A stretch of 5,086 nt of DNA from Halobacteriovoraceae bacterium (GTDB lineage Bacteria > Bdellovibrionota > Bacteriovoracia > Bacteriovoracales > Bacteriovoracaceae). The notes beneath the pieces were generated by a model, which made no database searches, was not told where the DNA came from, and saw only the letters and a program-made list of their open reading frames with translations. Positions 1 to 5,086 of the stretch are shown piece by piece. Numbering within the stretch: position 1 is the stretch's first letter; every line of letters begins with the position of its first letter. The translations under genes were made by a program, and so were the position numbers. The stretch is taken from contig JABJPQ010000628.1 in NCBI GenBank assembly GCA_018663815.1, positions 1-5,086 on the forward strand. Direction: 5' to 3'.

Positions 1-26
1 CCTTTGGACCACTCAGGCACCTCTCC
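1..26 (-). tRNA. tRNA-Ser, 5' part only (cut by window edge)
   Basis: Read on the minus strand from base 26 leftwards, the sequence matches the first 26 nucleotides of a class II tRNA. It has a seven-base acceptor strand GGAGAGG (26-20), then T8 and G9. A D-stem CCT (17-15) pairs with AGG (3-1) across an 11-nt D-loop that holds the conserved A14 and the GG pair at 10-9. The GGAGAGG-TG start followed by a GAGTGG D-loop is typical of bacterial tRNA-Ser. tRNA-Tyr has a similar D-arm but usually T or A at position 9 and a more G-rich acceptor, so it is the main alternative. The anticodon, variable arm and 3' half lie outside the window, so the isoacceptor cannot be named. A class II tRNA is a confident call; serine is likely. 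Confidence 0.72.
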
Positions 27-43
27 CCATGTGATTTAGTTAG

Positions 44-75
44 AATATATTCTTAAAATTTACGATCTTTGTCAA
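44..75 (-). promoter_or_regulatory. Candidate promoter of the tRNA gene
   Basis: On the minus strand a perfect -35-like TTGACA lies at 75-70, and a 5-of-6 -10-like TATATT at 49-44. The spacer is 20 nt, longer than the optimal 17. AATATA at 51-46 would give an 18-nt spacer but matches only 3 of 6 bases. Transcription from TATATT would start near base 37, about 10 nt before the mature tRNA 5' end, which suits a tRNA precursor leader. Position and the exact TTGACA support the call; the spacing weakens it. Confidence 0.45.
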
Positions 76-93
76 TGCAAAGGTTTGAAATGA

Positions 94-117
94 CACTCCT
101 TTTTATCACAAGGAGTG
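94..117 (-). terminator. Stem-loop downstream of the HU gene, possible terminator
   Basis: CACTCCTT (94-101) and AAGGAGTG (110-117) are perfect 8-base inverted arms around an 8-nt loop, with four G:C pairs. The hairpin begins about 47 nt past the HU stop codon and just before the tRNA promoter, where a terminator or 3'-end-stabilising hairpin would be expected. No clean U-tract follows on either strand, so it is not a textbook intrinsic terminator. A second, weaker AT-rich stem lies between it and the HU stop. The plus-strand arm also looks like a Shine-Dalgarno sequence; see the findings. Confidence 0.4.
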
Positions 118-128
118 CCTATATATGA

Positions 129-148
129 AAAATCTAAAAGAAGATTTT
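129..148 (-). repeat. AT-rich inverted repeat after the HU stop
   Basis: AAAATCT (129-135) and AGATTTT (142-148) are perfect 7-base inverted arms around a 6-nt loop. On the minus strand the second arm runs into a T5 stretch (132-128), which gives a weak terminator-like shape 17 nt after the HU stop codon. The stem has one G:C pair. An alternative stem, CTAAAA (134-139) with TTTTAG (145-150), is mutually exclusive with it. It may act with the 94-117 hairpin, or it may be chance in AT-rich DNA. Confidence 0.3.
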
Positions 149-164
149 AGTCTATAAAGTGGTA

Positions 165-470
165 CTAGGCTTCGCGGATAACATATTTTTCTTTACCATC
201 ATCAACCATTTCCTTAAGTTCCTTACCTACTTTAAAAAAGGGAACTTTTTTTGGTTCAACGATAACAACTTTACCCGTCTTAGGATTTCTCCCTTCATAA
301 GCTTTATAGTTTCTATTTGCAAATGAGCCAAAACCTCTGATTTCAATTCTTTCATCATCATAGAGTGATTGAATCATGCTATCAAAACAAATGTTTACCA
401 CTTTTTCTGATTGCTTTGGGGTTAAGTTAGCTTGTTTTTCGATGACTGCAATTAAATCCGCTTTAGTCAT
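165..470 (-). CDS. HU/IHF-family DNA-binding protein (IHF-beta-like)
   Basis: This 101-residue protein belongs to the HU/IHF family of small dimeric, DNA-bending, nucleoid-associated proteins. The N-terminal helices cover about residues 3-38. The core beta segment RIEIRGFGSF is at 41-50. The DNA-binding arm carries GRNPKTG at 60-66, where Pro63 is the expected intercalating proline. The C-terminal segment VPFFKVGKELKE spans 76-87. RIEIRGFGSF together with VPxFKxGKEL resembles IHF-beta more than HU, but bacteria of this kind often carry several paralogues, so no symbol is assigned. It is slightly longer than the usual 90-95 residues because of a charged tail (about 90-101). The start is supported by AAGGAG at 483-478, seven nt before the ATG. 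The gene appears to be monocistronic, with its own promoter upstream and hairpins downstream. The role in nucleoid architecture and regulation is known for the family; its partner subunit is not visible here. Confidence 0.95.
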   Translation of the reverse strand: MTKADLIAVIEKQANLTPKQSEKVVNICFDSMIQSLYDDERIEIRGFGSFANRNYKAYEGRNPKTGKVVIVEPKKVPFFKVGKELKEMVDDGKEKYVIREA

Positions 471-491
471 AAGTACTCTCCTTGCAAAAGT

Positions 492-497
492 ATTATA
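492..497 (-). promoter_or_regulatory. -10 box of the HU gene
   Basis: A perfect TATAAT is read on the minus strand at 497-492. It would start transcription near base 485 and give a leader of about 15 nt made up almost entirely of the Shine-Dalgarno region. No convincing -35 box lies 16-18 nt upstream (the 17-nt position reads GAGTAA), so an activator or a different sigma preference may be involved. Confidence 0.5.
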
Positions 498-533
498 AGT
501 TTTTGTTATCTGGCTTACTCATCGTCATAGATA

Positions 534-548
534 CCTAAAAACATTAGG
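534..548. repeat. Short inverted repeat in the divergent intergenic region
   Basis: CCTAA (534-538) and TTAGG (544-548) are 5-base inverted arms around a 5-nt spacer. The repeat lies about 37 nt upstream of the HU -10 box. It could be a regulator site for the HU gene, but arms this short are expected by chance. Low confidence. Confidence 0.2.
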
Positions 549-634
549 AACAGAAATTATGGGCGATTTTTTTCCTAGTAAAGACATTTTCCTTTATAAG
601 TTACTGAAATAACGTTAATGAGTATTTATTCAAC

Positions 635-650
635 TAATATAGTCTAAAAT
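635..650 (+). promoter_or_regulatory. Candidate -10 boxes of the lipoprotein gene
   Basis: Two -10-like hexamers lie upstream of the plus-strand gene: TAATAT at 635-640 and TAAAAT at 645-650. Neither has a recognisable -35 at 16-18 nt. A further TATAAG at 595-600 is possible, with a weak TTCCTA 17 nt upstream. The gene needs a promoter in this 214-bp divergent gap, but the sequence does not single one out. Confidence 0.25.
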
Positions 651-671
651 AGTTAAAAGTTAATAACTATT
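648..671 (+). repeat. Inverted repeat between the -10 candidate and the lipoprotein start
   Basis: AATAGTTA (648-655) and TAACTATT (664-671) are perfect 8-base inverted arms with an 8-nt spacer. The repeat overlaps the TAAAAT candidate and ends 13 nt before the ATG. That position fits an operator dyad or a weak leader hairpin. The arms have one G:C pair each, so an RNA hairpin would be unstable and a protein-binding dyad is the better reading if it is functional. Confidence 0.35.
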
Positions 672-684
672 ACCGATAAAGATA

Positions 685-2241
685 ATGACTATGAAAAAGA
701 GAAACTTATTCTACATTTTGATTATACTCTTTAGTATTAACTTAACTGGCTGTGAAGAGGATATTCCAAGAAACCGCCCCTACTTTGATACTACATTTGA
801 TGCCACAACTTCTGAGCCTGAGACGCCTGAGGTTATAGAAGAAAAATCCACCAGACCTGAGGGCGCAATCATTATTAAGCCAGATCACTGTGCCTGTGTG
901 GCCGGAAAAGAAGTCAGTGTAGGAATCTGTAAAGCCTTTTGCGAAGAAAACTCAGACAGTACAAATACTAACAAGGTTCTCTACTTTAACATTGAGTTAA
1001 CAACTGTAGTAACTGAGGGTAATTTAGAAGATTTACAAAACTACTGCTCCACCCAAGAGGGCGAAACTGATATTGCAAGCTGTAGTCTTGAGTTTAAAAA
1101 TCAAGAGGGAGTCGTTGTTTCAACAATTCCAATGACCCTAAGTCCAGGTCAAACAAAATTTGAGATTGATATTGGTAATAGAAACATAAAAGATGATCAT
1201 ACTTATCGTTTTGCAATCGTAGAGAATGCTTCCGGAGCAAAGTCAACAACTGCTCAACTCAGACTTTCCTCTACTATCGTAGAAGATAAAATAGGTGGTC
1301 CTTTGGCCCTCATGCCAGTAAACCAGTATTCATGTTTATTTCGATCAACTATATTTGACCAACGAACAGGTGAACTCATTATTGAAGATGTAAATCGATT
1401 TCATTTTTATTTTATTCCAGAAACTCGTCCGGAGCCTTTGTCTCCATCATCTTTGGCCAAAGTAAATTGTTATGATATGCAAACTTACGGAAATACTCCA
1501 ATTAGTAGCCCACTGCTTGAAGAGTCCACCGGCATTTTTACAGTGTGGAATCAGACAGACCCAAGATTTTTTGACCTAAATCCTATTGATCCAAATAATC
1601 TGAAACTCAAAATACACACTCTTATTGAGCAAGATATGGAACGGCAAGGAAGTACGACAACTGGTTCATTAGAACTTTTTTATCCTCTTAAGTGGCACAG
1701 CGGCTTTGATGATGGCGACACTGATGCAACTAATAGTGATACGAATATAGATATAAATGTTATTCAAAGTATTGTTGGTTATTATATGACTCCATTTTTG
1801 GATGACACAACCAATAGAGCATACTGTCCCAAACAAGAACATTATTATAGTAGTAGTCCGCTATTTAAGGCCATGCGAGAAGTTGTAGCTATCGATACAG
1901 AGGGTCTTTATGCAGCAAAACAAGATAATGTGTGTGACTTTATTCTGATAAAAGAATCTCTTCTCAAGAAAATTTGGTTTTATATTGAGGATAATCAACA
2001 CATAAGCCCAACTGAATCAACTGTTGCCAATAAAAAAGTTCAATTTTACTGGCCAGCAGATACATCCTCTCCACATCTTAAAAAATCACATCAAAGAATT
2101 TACACAGTAACGGCGAGTTCAGATATTTCATGTGGCTCCACAACAGCTCCCGATAGTGGCCCACAAACTGGAAGTGGAATTAGAACATTATACCCAGCAC
2201 ATGATAAAAGAATTGGCTGTATCCCTGTTTTAAAAGATTAA
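685..2241 (+). CDS. Cys-rich predicted lipoprotein of unknown function
   Basis: This 518-residue protein carries a lipoprotein signal peptide: Lys/Arg at 4-6, a hydrophobic stretch at about 8-19, and the lipobox LTGC with lipidated Cys23. It should be exported by Sec, processed by signal peptidase II and membrane-anchored. A Pro/Glu/Thr-rich linker (about 36-58) precedes a cysteine cluster, C69-x-C71-x10-C82-x3-C86. Residues 98-195 look like a beta-sandwich (alternating beta strands, Cys121 and Cys133), and the remainder is a larger globular region. The mature part has 12 further cysteines (69, 71, 82, 86, 121, 133, 217, 262, 381, 417, 483, 512). This even number suits disulfides. An Asp-rich loop lies at about 342-356. 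I do not recognise the family. The start is uncertain: ATG 685 and ATG 691 are in frame, neither has a clear Shine-Dalgarno sequence, and both keep the signal peptide. The stop codon overlaps that of the convergent gene. Confidence 0.85.
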   Translation: MTMKKRNLFYILIILFSINLTGCEEDIPRNRPYFDTTFDATTSEPETPEVIEEKSTRPEGAIIIKPDHCACVAGKEVSVGICKAFCEENSDSTNTNKVLYFNIELTTVVTEGNLEDLQNYCSTQEGETDIASCSLEFKNQEGVVVSTIPMTLSPGQTKFEIDIGNRNIKDDHTYRFAIVENASGAKSTTAQLRLSSTIVEDKIGGPLALMPVNQYSCLFRSTIFDQRTGELIIEDVNRFHFYFIPETRPEPLSPSSLAKVNCYDMQTYGNTPISSPLLEESTGIFTVWNQTDPRFFDLNPIDPNNLKLKIHTLIEQDMERQGSTTTGSLELFYPLKWHSGFDDGDTDATNSDTNIDINVIQSIVGYYMTPFLDDTTNRAYCPKQEHYYSSSPLFKAMREVVAIDTEGLYAAKQDNVCDFILIKESLLKKIWFYIEDNQHISPTESTVANKKVQFYWPADTSSPHLKKSHQRIYTVTASSDISCGSTTAPDSGPQTGSGIRTLYPAHDKRIGCIPVLKD

Positions 2242-2993
2242 GAAAACAAATTACGCATGACCACATCAATTGTCGGTTTCACTTCTTCTCTGAAAATGAA
2301 ATAAGCAACTAATAGATTGGTAAAAGTAATGCCAAGCATGATCCCAAGTTTGATAAAAATACGCTTAAGCATACTTCCCTTTGAGTTTTTCATATTTAAG
2401 AAAAATCCCACCAGAAAAATAACAACAACAAATATCCCATATTTTTTAATCTTAGCGGGTTTATTTATAAGAGATAAAAAAGAGGGAAAAGCCTTCTTGT
2501 CTCGTACCACCTCACTAATAACAAGAGTTAACTTAGGACTTTTATCCAAAAATGCACCAACCTTGCTTCCTTTGGTACTACTTAGAAGTAATGACTTAAC
2601 CTCGTCACTGCTCATTGATGAAAAAGGGTTCTTCTTAATCGCTTTAGCTAGTTCTTTTTTAAGTGTTTCATTGATCATCTTAGTCATGAAATTATCTGAA
2701 GCAGGTGAAGTATTTCCTGCAGTGAGTTTCACATTTGTGAGATTATCTAATGCTGTATTTTGTTCGGTTAAGCCTTCAGATGAAGTTTTATCTGAAACAG
2801 CTGCGGTTGGTTCTTCTTCTGTTTTCGGCTTATCCTTTAACTCTTGCAGTAAATTAGCATACTCTAACTTACTACCATACTTTTTAACAACATCAAGCTT
2901 TGCCCTCGTTTCTTCATCTAAGGTTTTTTCAAAGCTTGATTGAGAAAAACTAACTCCTGTAAAAAACAAAGTTAGTACAAAAATATATCTCAT
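2238..2993 (-). CDS. Signal-peptide membrane protein coupled to secF, function unknown
   Basis: This 251-residue protein is encoded directly after secF. Its ATG shares one base with the secF TAA (TAATG), and AAGG at 3001-2998 serves as a weak ribosome binding site, so translational coupling is likely. Residues 1-17 form a signal peptide with probable cleavage after SFS, before Gln18. The next part (about 20-60) is charged and helical. A low-complexity Thr/Ser/Glu-rich linker covers about 58-100, followed by a second helical region (about 101-180) rich in Lys and Leu. Two membrane segments follow at about 185-200 and 213-234, separated by a Lys/Arg-containing loop, which fits the positive-inside rule with both ends periplasmic. 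No catalytic motif is visible and I do not recognise the family. Operon position suggests, but does not prove, a role near the Sec translocon. It could also be an unrelated envelope protein. Confidence 0.85.
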   Translation of the reverse strand: MRYIFVLTLFFTGVSFSQSSFEKTLDEETRAKLDVVKKYGSKLEYANLLQELKDKPKTEEEPTAAVSDKTSSEGLTEQNTALDNLTNVKLTAGNTSPASDNFMTKMINETLKKELAKAIKKNPFSSMSSDEVKSLLLSSTKGSKVGAFLDKSPKLTLVISEVVRDKKAFPSFLSLINKPAKIKKYGIFVVVIFLVGFFLNMKNSKGSMLKRIFIKLGIMLGITFTNLLVAYFIFREEVKPTIDVVMRNLFS

Positions 2994-3886
2994 TAAACCT
3001 TGTTACCTAAGAGTTTATCAACAAATAAAATTGTAGGAGCCGCGACAAATATAGAAGAATATGTTCCAATAATAACACCTAAACAAATTGCAAAAAAGAA
3101 ATCTGCAATCCCTGCTCCACCCATTAAAAACATTACCACCGCTACAAGAAAAGTCGTAAGTGAGGTTAAAATTGTTCTGGTTAAAGTTTCATTTAGAGCA
3201 ACATTGATCTGGCCGCGTAAACCCTTTGTTGGTGATTTTTCTTCGTGTTCACGAACCCTGTCAAAAACGACAACTGTATCGTTTACTGAGTAACCAATAA
3301 CGGCAAGTAACGCCCCAACAATTTGTAATGAGAATTCTTTATCTAATAGTATAAAAACTCCAATAATAATGAGTACATCATGCACAAGTGCTACAATAGC
3401 TCCCGGAGAATATTTATAATCAAATCGAAGAGCAATATAAACCATAATCATCAACAGTGCCCAGGCCATAGCTTGAAAGCCAGAAATTCTTAATTGTTCT
3501 CCTGCTTTTGGTCCAACAATATCAGTTTTTTGAATGACAGGCTCTTCGGCTACAAATGCAGTTGTTAACATTTTAGTAACTTGATCCGTCACTATGTTTA
3601 GATTCTTTTCATTTGAGCTGATTTTTATCAAGAACTCATTTGATCCATCATCTCCAATTGATTGAACCGAAGATGATTGAAAGTTTCCGTCCTTAAGAGC
3701 TGATCTTAGATCTACCAAATTAATTTCTTTACCAAATTTAACTTGAACCTCAGCCCCCCCACGAAAATCAACTCCGTAATTAAGACCTTTATTAAAAAAT
3801 AAAAATGCTGATGCGAAGATCAACAAAGTTGAAACAACAACTGCAACTGGGAACTTGCCTACAAAATTAAAGTTATACTTAGTCAT
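2993..3886 (-). CDS. secF: Protein translocase subunit SecF
   Basis: SecF pairs with SecD in the inner membrane and uses the proton gradient to help draw preproteins out of SecYEG on the periplasmic side. At 297 residues it is within the normal range for a stand-alone SecF. TM1 is at about 12-31, followed by the family signature GVDFRGG (38-44) and a periplasmic domain to about 135. TM2-TM6 lie at roughly 137-154, 161-181, 187-208, 240-258 and 262-288. Asp203 (in VNDT) and Arg237 (in TLTRT) are 34 residues apart, as are E. coli SecF Asp213 and Arg247, which are tied to proton coupling, so the protein looks functional. The start is supported by AAGGA at 3897-3893, six nt before the ATG. The gene lies 16 bp after secD and overlaps the next gene by 1 nt, so all three are probably co-transcribed. 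Confidence 0.98.
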   Translation of the reverse strand: MTKYNFNFVGKFPVAVVVSTLLIFASAFLFFNKGLNYGVDFRGGAEVQVKFGKEINLVDLRSALKDGNFQSSSVQSIGDDGSNEFLIKISSNEKNLNIVTDQVTKMLTTAFVAEEPVIQKTDIVGPKAGEQLRISGFQAMAWALLMIMVYIALRFDYKYSPGAIVALVHDVLIIIGVFILLDKEFSLQIVGALLAVIGYSVNDTVVVFDRVREHEEKSPTKGLRGQINVALNETLTRTILTSLTTFLVAVVMFLMGGAGIADFFFAICLGVIIGTYSSIFVAAPTILFVDKLLGNKV

Positions 3887-3902
3887 TATGATTCCTTATA
3901 AA

Positions 3903-5086
3903 TTAAATACTAATTTTCTTTCCACGAGTTTTATCCATATAAAACTGAAATGCAATTTTACTTACAAAGTAAGCTGTATAAACAGTACAAATAATTCCGA
4001 TGATTAATGTCACTGCAAACCCTCTAATTGGACCGGTACCAAAGTTAAGTAACATAAGCCCTGCAACCGCAGTTGTTAAGTTGGCATCTAAGATGGTCCA
4101 AAATGCTTTTGCAAATCCAGTCTCAATTGACTCTCTTGTTGGAGTTCCTGCTCGCAACTCTTCTTTTATTCTTTCATAAATAATGATATTGGCATCAACG
4201 GCCATACCAATAGTAAGAGCAATTCCTGCGATACCTGGCAATGTAAGTGTCGCCTCTAAGCCAACCAAACAAGCAAGGACAAATAAAACGTTTGCGAGTA
4301 AAACCTTAACCGCAATAATGCCTGAAACCTTGTAGTAAAAAAGTATAAAAAGAAGAACAAGAATACCACCGATGATACCTGCTTTCTTTGAACTTGCTAT
4401 TGAATCAGCCCCTAAACTTGGTCCAACAATTCTTTGCTCTTGAAATTCAAGCTCAACTGGTAGTGCACCAGCTCTAAGTACAAGTGCAAGATCTCTTGCT
4501 TCTTGTAAAAGTGTATTATAGTCACCTTGTCCAAGTGTAATTTGAGCGTTACCACCCGAAATTCTTTCATTTAAATTTGGAGCTGAATAAACATTTCCAT
4601 CGAGAATAATCCCTAGTCTTCTTCCTACATTATCACCTGTTAGTTTTTCAAAGATATTTGCTCCTTGAGACTTGAAAGTAAGAGCTACATAGGGTTGATT
4701 ATTTTGTTGATCAATTCTCACCGTTGCGTCTTGTAGGTCTTCACCAGTAAGATTGGTCGTTGCCTCTACCAGATAAGGAGAAAGCGATTCAACTTCGTTT
4801 GTTCCTTTATTAACCATTTTTTCAAAAGCTAACACATATCCTTTAGGCATCTCTTTATATAATGCATTCATCTTAGAAACGTACTCAGAGAAACGTTGAC
4901 CTCTTTTATAAACAATTCCTTTTTCTTTTGCCTCATCCATTAATTTTTGTAATGGAGCTGGCATTTGACCACTTGGAAGGCTTGCTAGTTGATCATGAAC
5001 TAATTTGAATTCTAACTTAGCTGTTTTACCAATTAACTCTTTAGCTCGTTCGATATCTCTAACCCCTGGCAGTTGAACAACAATTC
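3903..5086 (-). CDS. secD: Protein translocase subunit SecD (5' end beyond window)
   Basis: SecD forms the SecDF complex that drives late, proton-dependent steps of Sec export. The open frame runs to the window edge without a stop, giving 393 visible residues. The in-frame Met at 4964-4962 is internal, because the 40 codons upstream read as conserved SecD, starting IVVQLPGVRD and continuing ERAKELIGKTAKLEF. TM1 and the first part of the periplasmic P1 domain are missing. The rest of P1 reaches to about visible residue 230, including GIILDGNVYSAP and the LVLRAGALP segment. Five membrane segments follow from about 235. The VDAN motif (Asp codon 4196-4194) matches E. coli SecD Asp519, needed for proton-driven function. 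A second DAN motif (DANLTT) lies 36 residues later, as in E. coli. The C-terminal tail is short and basic (RGKKISI). secF follows after 16 bp. yajC commonly precedes secD in other bacteria, but this cannot be seen here. Confidence 0.98.
   Translation of the reverse strand, partial: IVVQLPGVRDIERAKELIGKTAKLEFKLVHDQLASLPSGQMPAPLQKLMDEAKEKGIVYKRGQRFSEYVSKMNALYKEMPKGYVLAFEKMVNKGTNEVESLSPYLVEATTNLTGEDLQDATVRIDQQNNQPYVALTFKSQGANIFEKLTGDNVGRRLGIILDGNVYSAPNLNERISGGNAQITLGQGDYNTLLQEARDLALVLRAGALPVELEFQEQRIVGPSLGADSIASSKKAGIIGGILVLLFILFYYKVSGIIAVKVLLANVLFVLACLVGLEATLTLPGIAGIALTIGMAVDANIIIYERIKEELRAGTPTRESIETGFAKAFWTILDANLTTAVAGLMLLNFGTGPIRGFAVTLIIGIICTVYTAYFVSKIAFQFYMDKTRGKKISI

Noticed and set aside
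1..26. tRNA-Tyr instead of tRNA-Ser
   Set aside because: The D-arm is similar, but G at position 9 and the GGAGAGG acceptor fit tRNA-Ser better. This is not fully excluded, because the anticodon is outside the window.
559..612. 17-codon plus-strand frame with AGGAA eight nt upstream, as a possible leader peptide
   Set aside because: It contains no run of regulatory codons, no attenuator hairpin follows it, and it ends 72 nt before the lipoprotein start. This is most likely chance in AT-rich DNA.
2226..2248. Weak stem at the convergent gene junction as a bidirectional terminator
   Set aside because: The six-base arms contain one G:C pair around an 11-nt loop, too unstable for an intrinsic terminator.
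2317..2943. 208-codon open frame on the plus strand
   Set aside because: It lies wholly opposite the signal-peptide membrane protein gene, has no ribosome binding site, and its hydrophobic composition mirrors the antisense of that gene. The minus-strand gene has a signal peptide, sensible topology and operon linkage.
3000..3293. 97-codon open frame on the plus strand
   Set aside because: It is antisense to the conserved 3' half of secF and has no recognisable product; it is a shadow of secF.
3887..3902. A separate promoter or regulatory element between secD and secF
   Set aside because: The 16-bp gap holds only the secF Shine-Dalgarno sequence and has no room for a promoter.

Overview
This window is AT-rich and comes from a Gram-negative bacterium. 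It has a Sec export operon with separate secD and secF genes, a lipobox protein with many cysteines, and an IHF-beta-like HU-family protein. Low G+C, these protein sequences and the lack of recognisable homologues for two secreted or membrane proteins suggest a Bdellovibrionota/Bacteriovoracales-type (former delta-proteobacterial) organism. That placement is an inference from sequence character, not a database match.

Layout, left to right. (1) At 1-26, minus strand, lies the 5' end of a class II tRNA gene, most likely tRNA-Ser, cut by the window edge; a promoter-like TTGACA sits upstream of it. (2) At 94-150 are two inverted repeats downstream of the HU gene. (3) At 165-470, minus strand, is an HU/IHF-family DNA-bending protein with a strong ribosome binding site and a perfect TATAAT -10 box. 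(4) At 471-684 is a divergent intergenic region with promoter candidates in both directions and an 8-bp inverted repeat. (5) At 685-2241, plus strand, is a large Cys-rich predicted lipoprotein of unknown function. (6) At 2238-5086, minus strand, is a tight operon read secD, then secF, then a 251-residue membrane protein. secD is 5'-truncated by the window edge, 16 bp separate secD from secF, and secF overlaps the third gene by 1 nt.

How the genes work together: SecD and SecF form the inner-membrane complex that uses the proton gradient to help pull proteins through SecYEG. Both carry the conserved Asp and Arg residues expected for proton coupling. The 251-residue protein downstream has a signal peptide, a periplasmic helical region and two C-terminal membrane segments. 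Its TAATG junction with secF suggests translational coupling and possibly a role near the translocon. The convergent lipoprotein gene shares a TTAA stop palindrome with this operon, so no room is left for an intergenic terminator. No mobile element, CRISPR array, or recognised defence or biosynthetic system is visible. The most novel items are the secF-coupled membrane protein and the Cys-rich lipoprotein.
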